DNA of 64,000 nt from positions 1 through 64,000 of the forward strand of contig NZ_KB905474.1 in NCBI RefSeq assembly GCF_000382445.1, in the 5' to 3' direction. Positions 54,768-64,000 of this stretch are shown here, piece after piece; position 1 is the stretch's first letter, and the number at the start of each line of letters is the position of its first letter. Both the position numbers and the translations under genes were made by a program. The notes under the pieces were generated by a model, which saw only the letters and a program-made list of their open reading frames with translations, had not been told where the DNA came from and did not search any database. This stretch comes from Phocaeicola massiliensis B84634 = Timone 84634 = DSM 17679 = JCM 13223 (GTDB lineage: Bacteria > Bacteroidota > Bacteroidia > Bacteroidales > Bacteroidaceae).

Positions 54768-55472
54768 TTACCCCTGACCGGCCAATGCAAGGGTAAGTAC
54801 ACTGATACGAATATCGGCAACATCTTTCAGCGCATCGGAACAAGACACGATGGTAGCACCGGTGGTAAGCACGTCGTCTATCAGTAAAACATGCTTGCCC
54901 TGCAATATCGCCGGAGTGTTACAAACAAAAATGTCACAAACATTTTCCCACCGTTCATAAAGCCCCTTATGCGTTTGAGTTTCTGTATACTTACACCTTT
55001 CCATTACATCCGAAAGTACCGGGATGGAAGTCACGCTTCCTACTCCTTTGGCGAGCCATTCACTTTGATTATAACCGCGCAAGCGCTCCTTTTTACGGTG
55101 AAGTGGAACCGGAAGAATATAATCTATGCCTTCAAAGAAACCGGAAGGCAATAGCTCAGCCGCCATATATCTCCCCAAGAACCCTCCTATCTCTTTATTT
55201 CCATAATATTTTAGTTCATACAACAACTGCCTGACAACACTTCCTTTAGCATAATATAAAAAAGAAGCAGCACGTTCCACCGGGAACTTCCCCCAAAAGT
55301 TACGTTCCACCTCATTATTTCTTTGTAAGTGCAGATTCGTATGCGGCAAAGTCGCCAAACAGCGGAAACACAAAAAGTGTTCATGCTTCATCAAACGTTC
55401 ATCGCAAATGATACAACATTCGGGGAAAAACAAGTCCCATAAATCAGCCCAAATACTCCACATCGGCATCAA
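54768..55472 (-). CDS. ComF-family phosphoribosyltransferase-like protein
   Basis: A 234-aa ComF/GntX homologue. An N-terminal zinc-finger-like part has CCIICDERLMKHEHFLCFRC, and the C-terminal type I phosphoribosyltransferase fold has VLLIDDVLTTGATIVS (about 190-205). ComF proteins aid DNA uptake in naturally competent bacteria, but the family is also universal in non-competent ones. It overlaps the recX gene by 29 bp, so the three genes prmC-recX-comF form an operon. Confidence 0.9.
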   Translation of the reverse strand: MMPMWSIWADLWDLFFPECCIICDERLMKHEHFLCFRCLATLPHTNLHLQRNNEVERNFWGKFPVERAASFLYYAKGSVVRQLLYELKYYGNKEIGGFLGRYMAAELLPSGFFEGIDYILPVPLHRKKERLRGYNQSEWLAKGVGSVTSIPVLSDVMERCKYTETQTHKGLYERWENVCDIFVCNTPAILQGKHVLLIDDVLTTGATIVSCSDALKDVADIRISVLTLALAGQG

Positions 55473-55929
55473 CCTGTTTCACACAACGAAGGATCTCTTC
55501 CATTTCAAAGCCCCGGCCAATAGCAAAACGAATCAACTTGCCATTGCGCTCATAGTCCGTATTTGCTTTGACGCTTCTCTTTTTCTGCTCGATAAGCCCC
55601 GAAAGAATGGATAAATATTCGCTCTCATCAATTGCTTCCAAACCTAGACTTATCATATTTGCCGGTATTTTCTTCAAGCGTAAAGCCTGCACTATTTTCA
55701 TCCGTCCCCATTGATTAAACCGATACTTATCGCGCACAAAAGCTGCACAATAGCGCTGTTGGTCGATATATTTTTCTTTTATCAAGTGTTCAATCACTCT
55801 TTCTTTTATGCCATTATCCGCCCCCCATTGTTCAAGTTTTGCCTCTACTTCGGACACGCACCGTTCCACAGACGAGCAATAGGCTTCCGCCTTATTGCGA
55901 ACTTCGTTTTCGCTACATTCTTTCTTCAT
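55444..55929 (-). CDS. recX: RecX regulatory protein
   Basis: RecX binds RecA filaments and limits recombinase action. The 161-aa protein is composed of three-helix repeats, with YIDQQRYCAAFVRDKYRFNQWGRMKI as the core region. It overlaps prmC by 4 bp (ATGA) and comF by 29 bp, indicating translational coupling. recA is not in the window. Confidence 0.9.
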   Translation of the reverse strand: MKKECSENEVRNKAEAYCSSVERCVSEVEAKLEQWGADNGIKERVIEHLIKEKYIDQQRYCAAFVRDKYRFNQWGRMKIVQALRLKKIPANMISLGLEAIDESEYLSILSGLIEQKKRSVKANTDYERNGKLIRFAIGRGFEMEEILRCVKQVDADVEYLG

Positions 55930-56762
55930 CTTATTGCTTTTATCATCCGGTCATTGCCGGATAAATCTTTTCTTAATTCTACATGGTGATACCCCAACCT
56001 TTCAAGCATACCTACCGTAGCAGCACCATAATCCCGATTGATTTCAAAATAAAGCCTGCCTCCCGACACCAACATTTCAAGTCCCAGTTCAGCTATTTTT
56101 GTATAAAATAACAATGGCTGTTCATCGGGGACAAACAAGGCGACAGAAGGCTCCCACTCTAAAACATTGGCCTCCATAGCAGCCTTTTCTTTTTCTGTAA
56201 TATAAGGTGGATTACTGACAATGATATCAAACTGCTCTTCCGAAGAAGAGGTTTGCAAGACATCCTTTCGTTCCAGCCTCACCTTTACATCGTTTCGTCT
56301 GCAATTACGCCGCGCAACCTCCAGAGCTCCATCAGAAATATCCCATGAAGCAATATCGGCATGTAGCAAAAACTTAGCGAGAGTAATCGGTATACATCCG
56401 CTTCCTGTGCCAATATCAAGCACCCGAAGCCCGCCCTCCTTATTATCTTTCAGAATCCACTCAACCAATTCTTCTGTTTCGGGACGAGGTATCAGCACAT
56501 TTTCATCAACCTCAAATGAAAGCCCGTAAAACATTTCCATACCGATAATATATTGAACCGGTTCGTGTTTTTGCAAACGAATCAGAATATCATCCAATTG
56601 TTTCTGCTCATATTCCGAAAAACTTCTATCTTTGCCCCCATACAGTTCAATCACAGTGAATCCGAATACTTGCGTCAACAACAATTTTGCCAAAGACGCA
56701 GCCTCGGAGTCGGGATAATAATCTGCCAGAGCTTGCTTTATATAATATGTAATAGGATTCAT
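55926..56762 (-). CDS. prmC: Peptide chain release factor N5-glutamine methyltransferase
   Basis: PrmC (HemK) methylates the GGQ glutamine of release factors RF1 and RF2 with S-adenosylmethionine. The 278-aa protein has the SAM motif VLDIGTGSGCIPITLA and the catalytic NPPY in DIIVSNPPYITEKE. The start at MNPITYYIKQ was chosen because the 50 codons further upstream overlap ribD and show no family features. It is the first gene of the prmC-recX-comF operon. A -7 box TACTTTTG lies on the minus strand at 56788-56781. Confidence 0.94.
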   Translation of the reverse strand: MNPITYYIKQALADYYPDSEAASLAKLLLTQVFGFTVIELYGGKDRSFSEYEQKQLDDILIRLQKHEPVQYIIGMEMFYGLSFEVDENVLIPRPETEELVEWILKDNKEGGLRVLDIGTGSGCIPITLAKFLLHADIASWDISDGALEVARRNCRRNDVKVRLERKDVLQTSSSEEQFDIIVSNPPYITEKEKAAMEANVLEWEPSVALFVPDEQPLLFYTKIAELGLEMLVSGGRLYFEINRDYGAATVGMLERLGYHHVELRKDLSGNDRMIKAIR

Positions 56763-56802
56763 TGATTGTTTAATTATATGCAAAAGTAGAAATTTAAACC
56801 GT

Positions 56803-57870
56803 ATGGTTATGACAAAAGACGAAAAATATATATCCAGATGCCTACAACTGGCACGCAATGGTTTGTGCACTACCGCCCCCAACCCCATGGTCGGAGCTGT
56901 AATTGTGCGCAAAGATACTATTATAGGTGAAGGTTACCACATCCGGTGCGGAGAATCCCATGCTGAAGTAAACGCCATCCGTTCGGTAAAAGACGAAAGT
57001 CTTTTAAAGGAATCAACCCTTTATGTGAGCCTCGAGCCTTGCTCTCATTACGGGAAAACACCGCCTTGCGCCGACCTTATTATAGAGAAAGGCATTCCCA
57101 AAGTCGTTGTAGGATGTATGGACCCCTTCTCTTTAGTTGCCGGACGAGGTATCGATAAATTGCGCCAAGCCGGAATAGAAGTGACAGTCGGAGTTTTAGA
57201 AGAAGAATGCCGCCGGCTCATCAAGCATTTTATTATTTTCAATACGCAAAGACGTCCTTATATCACCCTGAAATGGGCAGAGTCTGCAGATGGTTTTATC
57301 GACATCAACCGTACAGAAGGAAAGCCGATAGTTTTGTCAAGCCCCCTCACCGGCATGGTCGTACATAAAAAAAGAGCCGAACATGATGCTATTTTGGTAG
57401 GACGCCGGACAGCCCTGCTGGACAATCCTTCTCTGACTACCCGCAACTGGTATGGCAAGAATCCCGTCCGTCTGGTAATAGACAAGGATTTAACCCTTCC
57501 CTCCCATCTCTCATTGTTCAATGAAGAAGCTCCGACTTACATATTCACACAAAAAGAGCCTCTCCACTCCGATGCCGGATTCGTATGCCTGAACTTCGGG
57601 TGCGACATCCTGCCACAAATAATGGAGTTTCTATACGAAAAAAAGCTCCAGTCCCTACTGGTTGAAGGAGGAAGTATGCTGCTTCAATCCTTCATCGACT
57701 CGGATTTATGGGACGAAGCTTATATAGAGCAATCCCCCATCTTTCTAAAAGAGGGAGTTGCAGCTCCCACTATTCAAAAAAAATATTTTAAAGAGAGCGA
57801 AAGATACTTTGGAAGAGATTTTCTTCATGCCTGCTACCCACAGGCTCATAGACAAAATACGTCTGATTAG
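56803..57870 (+). CDS. ribD: Bifunctional riboflavin deaminase/reductase
   Basis: RibD performs steps two and three of riboflavin synthesis: deamination, then reduction of the pyrimidine side chain. The 355-aa protein has an N-terminal cytidine-deaminase-like zinc site (HAEVNAI and PCSHYGKTPPC, about 50-90) and the C-terminal reductase domain from about 145 (YITLKWAESADGFID, VGRRTALLDNPSLTTR, LLVEGGSMLLQSF). Translation may start at the second Met (56809). It is divergent from prmC with only 40 bp between. Other rib genes are not nearby. Confidence 0.95.
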   Translation: MVMTKDEKYISRCLQLARNGLCTTAPNPMVGAVIVRKDTIIGEGYHIRCGESHAEVNAIRSVKDESLLKESTLYVSLEPCSHYGKTPPCADLIIEKGIPKVVVGCMDPFSLVAGRGIDKLRQAGIEVTVGVLEEECRRLIKHFIIFNTQRRPYITLKWAESADGFIDINRTEGKPIVLSSPLTGMVVHKKRAEHDAILVGRRTALLDNPSLTTRNWYGKNPVRLVIDKDLTLPSHLSLFNEEAPTYIFTQKEPLHSDAGFVCLNFGCDILPQIMEFLYEKKLQSLLVEGGSMLLQSFIDSDLWDEAYIEQSPIFLKEGVAAPTIQKKYFKESERYFGRDFLHACYPQAHRQNTSD

Positions 57871-57946
57871 CAGATAAGAAGCGGAGGTTTATCTATAAAT
57901 TAATATAAAACTTGTTCCAAAACTTCTATATAGAAAAAAATCTTCC

Positions 57947-57954
57947 TACTTTTG
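57947..57954 (+). promoter_or_regulatory. -7 box before the DUF6242-type gene
   Basis: TACTTTTG fits TAnnTTTG, 30 bp upstream of the ATG. The position of the -33 box holds TTC instead of TTG. Confidence 0.45.
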
Positions 57955-57983
57955 CGACTTGTAACAAAAAGACTCATTTGCAA

Positions 57984-59390
57984 ATGAAAATAAAGTTTTT
58001 GACAGTTATCACAGGGCTGCTTATGGCCGCTTTTATGATTACATCATGTTTGAACGATGACGACAACGAAGTGACTTTAAGCTCGGAATCCAGTATTACT
58101 GCTTTTTCGATTAAAGATAACATAGAGACTAAATACACCGCCAAAGTTAACGGGAAAGACACGACACTGACAGCTACCGTGAAAGGTTCTGATTATCCCT
58201 TTATCATTGACCAGGTAGAAAGACGTATCTATAATGCGGACTCGCTTCCGGTGGGTACGAATGTCAGCAAGGTAGTAGTGGAAATCACTGCAGACACACC
58301 TTATATTCTTATTGTAGCCGATAAGGATTCTCTATGGACATCCACAGACTCCTTAAATTTTGAAAATCCTGTCAAGTTTAAGGTAATGGCGCAAAGCATG
58401 GAATATGGTGCGGTCTATACAGCCGAAATCAATGTCCATAAACAGGAGCCAGATTCATTGGTATGGTCTAATTTAAGCAGCGACTTCAACGGTAGTGCCA
58501 TCCAGGCACAAAAAGCCGTTTATTTCAATGATAAGATTTATGTATTTGCCCGTCAGGACGAGGGAAAGGTTGCCGTGACAACAACAAGCATTACCGACGG
58601 ACATAGTTGGAGTGCCTTGCAACCGTTGTCATTGGAGAAAGCCGACTATTCCACTGCCATGACATGGGGAGATCATTTATACATTATTGCAGAAAATCAA
58701 TTGTACCAGTCGGAAAACGGTACGGATTGGAGCAAAATAGAATCAGCGCCCAAATTGAAGATGCTGGTATCAAATATTTATTCCCAGAATAATCCGGAAG
58801 AGAACAACAAACTGATAGCAATCAATACTGATAATGTATTCGTTGAAAGCCATAACGGAACAGAATGGACAGAACAGGAAAGTGTTCCTTACGGTTTTCC
58901 TGAAACCAGCTTGTCATTTGTTTCCTATCCTCTGAATACCAATAGTTCTATAGACCGCATGTTGGTTTTGGGAGAAAATCCGATTGCTACCGATACGACT
59001 TCAGTGGTATGGGCCCAGTTAAGCACAGAAAACACATGGGGTAACTATCCACCGGAAAAAGACAATTTGGACTTCTGTCCCAAATTGGAAAATATAGCCA
59101 TGATACATTATAATAATCAATTATATGCATTTGGCGGACCCGGTAAGAAAAACGGTTCCAACCTTGCACCTTTCAGTGCATTTTATGAATCGGTAAACAA
59201 TGGCATCACTTGGCAACAAGTGAAAAGATATGTATTCTTCCCTGAAGAATTTAGCAATTTATACAAGCAAGCCGATGGCAATTATTCTTATGTTATTGAC
59301 AAGAATAACTATTTATGGATAATGTGGAGTAAATCCGGTCAGGTATGGCGAGGCAGAATCAATAAATTAGGCTTTAAGAAAAGTATATAA
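57984..59390 (+). CDS. DUF6242-type exported lipoprotein
   Basis: A 468-aa protein, recognisable as a Bacteroidales-specific lipoprotein but without known function. The lipobox is MITSC near residue 22, followed by LNDDDNEV. An N-terminal beta domain with [18 protein letters not shown] and repeated strands (about 25-160) precedes a region of beta-propeller-like repeats ([45 protein letters not shown]). The start was moved to 57984 from an in-frame Met 24 codons earlier because the signal peptide begins there. It is 14 bp upstream of uppS and perhaps cotranscribed. Confidence 0.75.
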   Translation: MKIKFLTVITGLLMAAFMITSCLNDDDNEVTLSSESSITAFSIKDNIETKYTAKVNGKDTTLTATVKGSDYPFIIDQVERRIYNADSLPVGTNVSKVVVEITADTPYILIVADKDSLWTSTDSLNFENPVKFKVMAQSMEYGAVYTAEINVHKQEPDSLVWSNLSSDFNGSAIQAQKAVYFNDKIYVFARQDEGKVAVTTTSITDGHSWSALQPLSLEKADYSTAMTWGDHLYIIAENQLYQSENGTDWSKIESAPKLKMLVSNIYSQNNPEENNKLIAINTDNVFVESHNGTEWTEQESVPYGFPETSLSFVSYPLNTNSSIDRMLVLGENPIATDTTSVVWAQLSTENTWGNYPPEKDNLDFCPKLENIAMIHYNNQLYAFGGPGKKNGSNLAPFSAFYESVNNGITWQQVKRYVFFPEEFSNLYKQADGNYSYVIDKNNYLWIMWSKSGQVWRGRINKLGFKKSI

Positions 59391-59404
59391 AACCAGAACA
59401 CGAC

Positions 59405-60136
59405 ATGCTATATAGAGAGCAAATAGACAAGAGCCGTGTACCGGCCCACGTAGCCATCATCATGGATGGTAACGGAAGATGGGCTAAGCAACGTGGACAA
59501 ATACGAAGCTTCGGCCACCAAGCCGGTGCCGAAACTGTGCACATCATTGCCGAAGAAGCGGCACGCTTGGGAGTCAAATACCTGACGCTATACACCTTCT
59601 CTACTGAAAACTGGAATCGCCCCGTCGATGAAGTAGCTGCGCTGATGAGCCTTCTCATGGACTCTATCGAAGAGGAAATCTTTATGAAGAACAATATCAG
59701 CTTCCGCATCATCGGTGACACCCAGAAACTACCGGCAGAGGTTTTGGAGCGACTAAACCAATGCATCGAGCGAACTTCCATAAATACCGGAATGTGCTTG
59801 ATTCTGGCTTTGAGCTATTCTTCCAAATGGGAGCTGACCGAAGCCGTGAAACAAATAGCCACAAAAGTGCAAGACGGCAAACTGGCTATTGAAAACATTG
59901 ACGACAAAGTAATAAGTGCAAACCTGAGCACCCACTTCATGCCCGACCCGGACTTATTGATCCGTACCGGAGGTGAAATTCGTCTTAGCAATTACCTGCT
60001 ATGGCAATGCGCTTATTCCGAATTATACTTTTGCGATACTTTTTGGCCGGATTTCCGCGAAGAAGAGTTTTGCAAAGCCATTTATGATTATCAACAGAGA
60101 GAACGCCGTTTCGGCAAAACCAGTGAACAAATATAA
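59405..60136 (+). CDS. uppS: Undecaprenyl diphosphate synthase
   Basis: UppS makes the C55 lipid carrier for peptidoglycan and surface glycans by adding isopentenyl units in cis. The 243-aa enzyme shows [16 protein letters not shown] with the catalytic Asp (about 23), [14 protein letters not shown] and the signature [20 protein letters not shown]. It stands 11 bp upstream of bamA, an arrangement in line with envelope building. Confidence 0.96.
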   Translation: MLYREQIDKSRVPAHVAIIMDGNGRWAKQRGQIRSFGHQAGAETVHIIAEEAARLGVKYLTLYTFSTENWNRPVDEVAALMSLLMDSIEEEIFMKNNISFRIIGDTQKLPAEVLERLNQCIERTSINTGMCLILALSYSSKWELTEAVKQIATKVQDGKLAIENIDDKVISANLSTHFMPDPDLLIRTGGEIRLSNYLLWQCAYSELYFCDTFWPDFREEEFCKAIYDYQQRERRFGKTSEQI

Positions 60137-60147
60137 AGTTATATAAA

Positions 60148-62793
60148 ATGCTATATCGTATTTCACTCATACTATTAACGCTTACATGCCTGTTTTGTTT
60201 CTCAGTCAGTAGCTATGCTCAAGAAGCAAATATTCAAGAAAACAACAATCCGGTGATACTTTACTCTGGAACTCCCAAGAAATATGAAATCGGCGGAATC
60301 AAAGTCGAAGGGGTAAAGAACTATGAAGACTATGTACTGATAGGACTTTCAGGACTGTCGGTAGGACAAGTAATTACCGTCCCGGGTGACGACATCACTT
60401 CAGCAGTAAAGCGTTATTGGAGACATGGCTTATTCTCTGACGTACAAATATTGGCTGAAAAGATTGTAGACAATAAAATTTATCTGAAGATACTTTTAAC
60501 ACAACGTCCGCGTATTGCCGATATCCGCTACCACGGTGTGAAGAAGAGCGAAAGAGAAGACCTTGAAGCCAAATTGGGTTTGGTAAAAGGTAGCCAGATT
60601 ACCCCTAACCTGATTGACCGTGCTAAAATCCTTATCAAAAAACACTTTGACGAGAAAGGATTCAAGAATGCCGAAGTGACAATTATCGAACGTGATCTTG
60701 CCGACAACAAAGAACAGGTGGATGTAGATGTGATGATTGACAAGAAAGAAAAAGTAAAAGTACACCAAATCACCATTGACGGAAATACTGTTCTGACCGA
60801 CAAAAAGTTGAAGCGAGTAATGAAGAAGACAAACGAAAAGAATAAGCTCGTTAATATTTTCCGTTCAAAGAAATTCATTGAAGAGAAATACGAAGAAGAC
60901 AAACAACTTATTATTGATAAGTATAACGAGTTGGGTTATCGTGATGCCCAAATCGTAGTAGACAGCGTGACTCCTTATGATGACCGTACCGTAGATGTAT
61001 ATATGCGCATCGAAGAAGGTGACAAATATTATCTGCGAAATGTTACATGGGTAGGTAATACCGTCTTCCCGGCTGATATGTTGGATGAACAATTCCGCAT
61101 GAAGAGAGGAGATGTATACAACCAAAAACTTATGAATGAACGTTTGAGTGGAGATGAAGATGCTATTGGTAACAACTACTACAACCGCGGTTATGTGTTT
61201 TATAACCTTGACCCGGTAGAAGTGAATATTGACGGGGACTCTATCGACCTCGAAATGCGTATTCAGGAAGGTCCGCAAGCAAGTATCAACAAGGTGCGTA
61301 TCAATGGTAACGACCGTTTGTACGAAAACGTAGTGCGCCGTGAATTAAGAACACGCCCGGGTGATTTGTTCAGCAAAGAAGCTTTGGAACGTTCTTATCG
61401 TGAAATTGCCCAAATGGGACACTTCAACCCTGAAAATATTCAGCCGGATGTTCAACCGGATATGACTAACGGAACGGTTGATATCAACTGGAACTTGGAA
61501 TCGAAAGCCAATGACCAGGTAGAATTCTCTGCCGGATGGGGACAAACCGGTGTTATCGGTAAATTAAGTTTGAAGTTCACGAACTTCTCTATGGCCAACT
61601 TGTTCAATAAGAGTGACAATTACCGTGGATTCCTGCCTCAAGGTGACGGACAGACATTAACCATCAGTGGACAAACCAATGGTAGCTACTATCAGTCATA
61701 CAGTGTATCGTTCTTCGATCCGTGGTTTGGAGGTAAACGTCCTAATTCATTCTCAGTTTCAGCGTTCTACTCTATCCAGACAGATATCAGTAGCAACTAT
61801 TATAACTCCGCTTACATGGATAATTACTATAATTACCTGTATGGTATGAATAATTATTATGGAGGAAGCTATGGTAATAACTATGAGTCATTCTATGACC
61901 CGGATAAGTCCATCCAAATGTATGGAGCTTCTATCGGTTGGGGTAAACGTTTAAGATGGCCGGATGACTATTTCACATTGACAGCAGAATTATCCTATCA
62001 GCGTTTCATCTTGAAAGACTGGAGCTACTTGTACATCAAGCTGAACAATGGAGAATATATGTCTACAGGTAACTGTAACAACCTGAGTCTGGGATTCACC
62101 TTGGCACGTAACTCTACGGATAACCCGATATTCCCGCGTCGCGGTTCTGAATTCTCGGCATCAGTACAACTGACTCCGCCGTATTCATTGTTCAGCAACA
62201 AGGATTATTCCACTTACGGAAAAGACGACTATGATGAAGCTGCAAGTATGTTTAACTGGATTGAATACCATAAATGGAAGTTCAAAGCCAAAACCTATAC
62301 AGCATTGACAGGTGCCTCAAAATGTCCGGTGATCATGACACGTGCAGAGTTCGGTCTGTTGGGTCACTATAACAAATACAAGAAGTCTCCGTTTGAAACA
62401 TTCTATATGGGTGGTGACGGTATGACCGGATACAGTACAAGCTACGCTTCAGAAACCATAGCATTGCGTGGTTATGAAAACGGTGCATTGACACCTTATG
62501 GTAGCGAGGGGTATGCTTATGTACGCTTAGGTGCCGAGTTGAGATATCCGTTGATGCTGGAGAACTCAACAAGTATCTATGCATTAGGATTTGTTGAAGG
62601 CGGTAATGCTTGGACGGAAGTCGGCAAATTCAACCCGTTCAGTTTGAAGCGTTCAGCCGGTGTCGGTGTCCGTATCTTCTTACCGATGATTGGTATGATG
62701 GGTATCGACTGGGCATACGGTTTCGATAAGATTAACGGTAGCAGCCAATATGGTGGCAGCCAGTTCCACTTCATCTTAGGACAAGAGTTTTAA
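60148..62793 (+). CDS. bamA: Outer-membrane protein assembly factor BamA
   Basis: BamA inserts beta-barrel proteins into the outer membrane. The 881-aa protein has a signal peptide (MLYRISLILLTLTCLFCFSV, cleaved near AQ), several POTRA domains (about 45-480, such as KYEIGGIKVEGVKNYEDYVL and KEKVKVHQITIDGNTVLTDK) and an Omp85 barrel (about 500-881) with ALRGYENGAL and the terminal FHFILGQEF. A Tyr/Asn/Gly-rich stretch near residues 550-590 is an insertion in the barrel. It is followed 16-23 bp later by the two OmpH genes. Confidence 0.96.
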   Translation: MLYRISLILLTLTCLFCFSVSSYAQEANIQENNNPVILYSGTPKKYEIGGIKVEGVKNYEDYVLIGLSGLSVGQVITVPGDDITSAVKRYWRHGLFSDVQILAEKIVDNKIYLKILLTQRPRIADIRYHGVKKSEREDLEAKLGLVKGSQITPNLIDRAKILIKKHFDEKGFKNAEVTIIERDLADNKEQVDVDVMIDKKEKVKVHQITIDGNTVLTDKKLKRVMKKTNEKNKLVNIFRSKKFIEEKYEEDKQLIIDKYNELGYRDAQIVVDSVTPYDDRTVDVYMRIEEGDKYYLRNVTWVGNTVFPADMLDEQFRMKRGDVYNQKLMNERLSGDEDAIGNNYYNRGYVFYNLDPVEVNIDGDSIDLEMRIQEGPQASINKVRINGNDRLYENVVRRELRTRPGDLFSKEALERSYREIAQMGHFNPENIQPDVQPDMTNGTVDINWNLESKANDQVEFSAGWGQTGVIGKLSLKFTNFSMANLFNKSDNYRGFLPQGDGQTLTISGQTNGSYYQSYSVSFFDPWFGGKRPNSFSVSAFYSIQTDISSNYYNSAYMDNYYNYLYGMNNYYGGSYGNNYESFYDPDKSIQMYGASIGWGKRLRWPDDYFTLTAELSYQRFILKDWSYLYIKLNNGEYMSTGNCNNLSLGFTLARNSTDNPIFPRRGSEFSASVQLTPPYSLFSNKDYSTYGKDDYDEAASMFNWIEYHKWKFKAKTYTALTGASKCPVIMTRAEFGLLGHYNKYKKSPFETFYMGGDGMTGYSTSYASETIALRGYENGALTPYGSEGYAYVRLGAELRYPLMLENSTSIYALGFVEGGNAWTEVGKFNPFSLKRSAGVGVRIFLPMIGMMGIDWAYGFDKINGSSQYGGSQFHFILGQEF

Positions 62794-62815
62794 TAACCCA
62801 TAAAACAAAGTGATT

Positions 62816-63331
62816 ATGAAAAAGGCTATTCTATTATCTCTATTATTTGTGGCTTGTGCATTCACAGCCAGCGCGCAAAAGTTTGCTTTGATTGATATGG
62901 AGTATATTCTGAAAAATATCCCTGCATACGAACAGGCAAATAACCAATTGAATCAGGCTTCCCAACAATATCAGGCCGAAATAGAAGCTAAAGCCAAAGA
63001 AGCCGAAGCACTGTATAAGGATTATCAGAAAACAGCCTCTTCATTGTCTGCCGCACAGAAATCTCAGAAAGAAGAAGCGATTATTGCTAAAGAAAAAGAA
63101 GCGGCAGAACTGAGAAAGAAATACTTTGGTCCGGAAGGAGAAATGGCTAAAAAGCAACAAGCGCTGATTAACCCTATTCAGGACAAAATATATGAAGCAG
63201 TGAAGCAGATAGCCCAGCAAAACGGATACGATGCGGTAGTCGACCGTTCATCTGCTCAAAGTATTATTTTTGCGTCTCCGCGTATTGATATCAGCAATGA
63301 AGTGCTCTCAAAACTAGGATATTCAAATTAA
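62816..63331 (+). CDS. OmpH/Skp-family periplasmic chaperone 1
   Basis: A 171-aa exported helper that holds unfolded outer-membrane proteins on the way to BamA. The signal peptide is MKKAILLSLLFVACAFTASA, the mature start is QKFALIDMEYILKNIP, then comes a long helical coiled coil (about 40-130). The start was moved to the ATG at 62816, because the frame from 62810 begins at GTG with two extra codons and no benefit. It lies directly behind bamA. Confidence 0.93.
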   Translation: MKKAILLSLLFVACAFTASAQKFALIDMEYILKNIPAYEQANNQLNQASQQYQAEIEAKAKEAEALYKDYQKTASSLSAAQKSQKEEAIIAKEKEAAELRKKYFGPEGEMAKKQQALINPIQDKIYEAVKQIAQQNGYDAVVDRSSAQSIIFASPRIDISNEVLSKLGYSN

Positions 63332-63387
63332 TTTCATACATTTGCATCCGATAATCAAATTTGCAATAACTAATAAAAAATAGAACT

Positions 63388-63891
63388 ATGTTGAAGAAAA
63401 TTGCTTTATTACTTTTACTTATCGCTCCAATGAGCGTATTTGCACAGAAATTCGGTCATGTTAAATTTGCAGAGATTCTCACTGTTATGCCGGAATACAC
63501 CAAGGCTCAGACTGATATTCAGGCTCAGCAAAAACAATATGAAGATGAAATGAAACGTGCTTCAGATGAATTGACTAAGAAATTCACTGAGTACCAACAA
63601 GAACAGGCTAACTTGCCTAAGAATATCCAGGAAAGACGCCAGAAAGAATTGCAGGAACTGAACGAAAAAGGTATGCAGTTTCAGGCAGACGCTCAACAGC
63701 AGTTGCAGAAAGCATACGCCGAAATGATGGAACCTATCTATAAGAAGATAGATGATGCCATCAAAGCAGTCGGACAAGAAGGCGGATATGTTTATATCTT
63801 TGACCTGAACAGAACTGATATTCCTTTTGTAAACGAGTCATTGTCTACAGACGTTACTCCGGCAGTTAAAGGTAAATTAGGACTTAAATAA
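63388..63891 (+). CDS. OmpH/Skp-family periplasmic chaperone 2
   Basis: A 167-aa paralogue of the preceding chaperone. The signal peptide is MLKKIALLLLLIAPMSVFA, then QKFGHVKFAEILTVMPEY and a coiled-coil middle (about 40-130), ending in DVTPAVKGKLGLK. A -7 box TACATTTG at 63337-63344 suggests it may also have its own promoter. It ends the uppS-bamA-ompH-ompH group. Confidence 0.94.
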   Translation: MLKKIALLLLLIAPMSVFAQKFGHVKFAEILTVMPEYTKAQTDIQAQQKQYEDEMKRASDELTKKFTEYQQEQANLPKNIQERRQKELQELNEKGMQFQADAQQQLQKAYAEMMEPIYKKIDDAIKAVGQEGGYVYIFDLNRTDIPFVNESLSTDVTPAVKGKLGLK

Positions 63892-63909
63892 TTCAGATAA
63901 CCCCTTCGG

Positions 63910-63970
63910 GCGCGGATTACACAGATTTCACGGACTTATTTATAACCGTGTTAATCCGTGTAATCCGTGC
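63910..63970 (+). terminator. Terminator after the OmpH genes
   Basis: GCGCGGATTACACAGATTTC and the region ending TAATCCGTGTAATCCGTGC are imperfect inverted repeats of about 24 bp, followed by CTTTTTATAG. The GGATTACACGG-like arms resemble dispersed repeats often seen between genes in this genus. Confidence 0.75.
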
Positions 63971-63989
63971 CTTTTTATAGACCATTGTC

Positions 63990-64000
63990 ATGAATCAACC
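63990..64000 (+). CDS. First codons of the next gene, probably murI (partial)
   Basis: ATGAATCAACC starts at the edge of the window (Met-Asn-Gln-Pro). In related Bacteroides genomes glutamate racemase (murI) follows the bamA-ompH-ompH genes, as I recall, and begins in a similar way. Only 11 bases are visible, so this is an inference from order. Confidence 0.3.

Overview
The window is a piece of a Bacteroides-type chromosome (Bacteroides or Phocaeicola, order Bacteroidales). The signs are a SusC/SusD polysaccharide-utilisation locus with its own ECF sigma/anti-sigma pair, several TAnnTTTG -7 boxes (some with a TTG or TTTG box 20 bp upstream), many SPII lipoproteins, an IS1380-type insertion sequence and gene families found mainly in this order. 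Species was not determined.

Layout. 1-13.9 kb is housekeeping: a cysteine-free sirtuin, two FKBP prolyl isomerases, two tandem Na/phosphate cotransporters with PhoU-like tails, a uridine-kinase-like protein, rpoN, a PAP2-like membrane protein, gcvH, purE, a long-form ispG and glsA. 14-19 kb is an accessory surface locus: an AraC-type regulator followed by a 1085-aa coiled-coil surface lipoprotein, a leftover 3' fragment of a similar gene, and an upstream region with two related palindromes around a promoter-like sequence. 19-27.8 kb holds a C-terminal-processing protease, a PfkB kinase, two tandem tRNA-Asn genes, and the ahpC-ahpF peroxide operon, in which ahpF is split by an insertion sequence that sits behind a 633-bp partial copy of itself, then corA with a candidate leader peptide.

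27.8-32.8 kb is a TonB receptor / DUF4374 lipoprotein / PepSY membrane protein operon of the iron or siderophore uptake type. A UshA-like nucleotidase follows. 34.5-45 kb is one co-directional polysaccharide-utilisation locus: ECF sigma, FecR anti-sigma, SusC with STN domain, SusD, a GH110 alpha-1,3-galactosidase and a GH109 alpha-N-acetylgalactosaminidase. This enzyme pair fits terminal blood-group B and A sugars on host mucin glycans. 45-50.8 kb is accessory DNA: repeat arrays, a VirE-N/VapE-like ATPase with an internal 36-bp minisatellite, a dead tyrosine recombinase and a RhuM-Fic fusion, ending beside the 3' end of tRNA-Leu.

51-64 kb is housekeeping again: aldo/keto reductase, argH, an SRPBCC protein, pyrE, comF, recX, prmC, ribD, a DUF6242-type lipoprotein, then uppS-bamA-ompH-ompH for envelope assembly, and probably the first codons of murI at the edge.

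The most interesting candidates are the possible invertible promoter upstream of the AraC/surface-lipoprotein operon, the exact split of ahpF by the self-duplicated insertion sequence, the candidate corA leader peptide, and the A5-N11-T5 repeat arrays shared by two distant intergenic regions. All calls come from reading the sequence; no database search was run.
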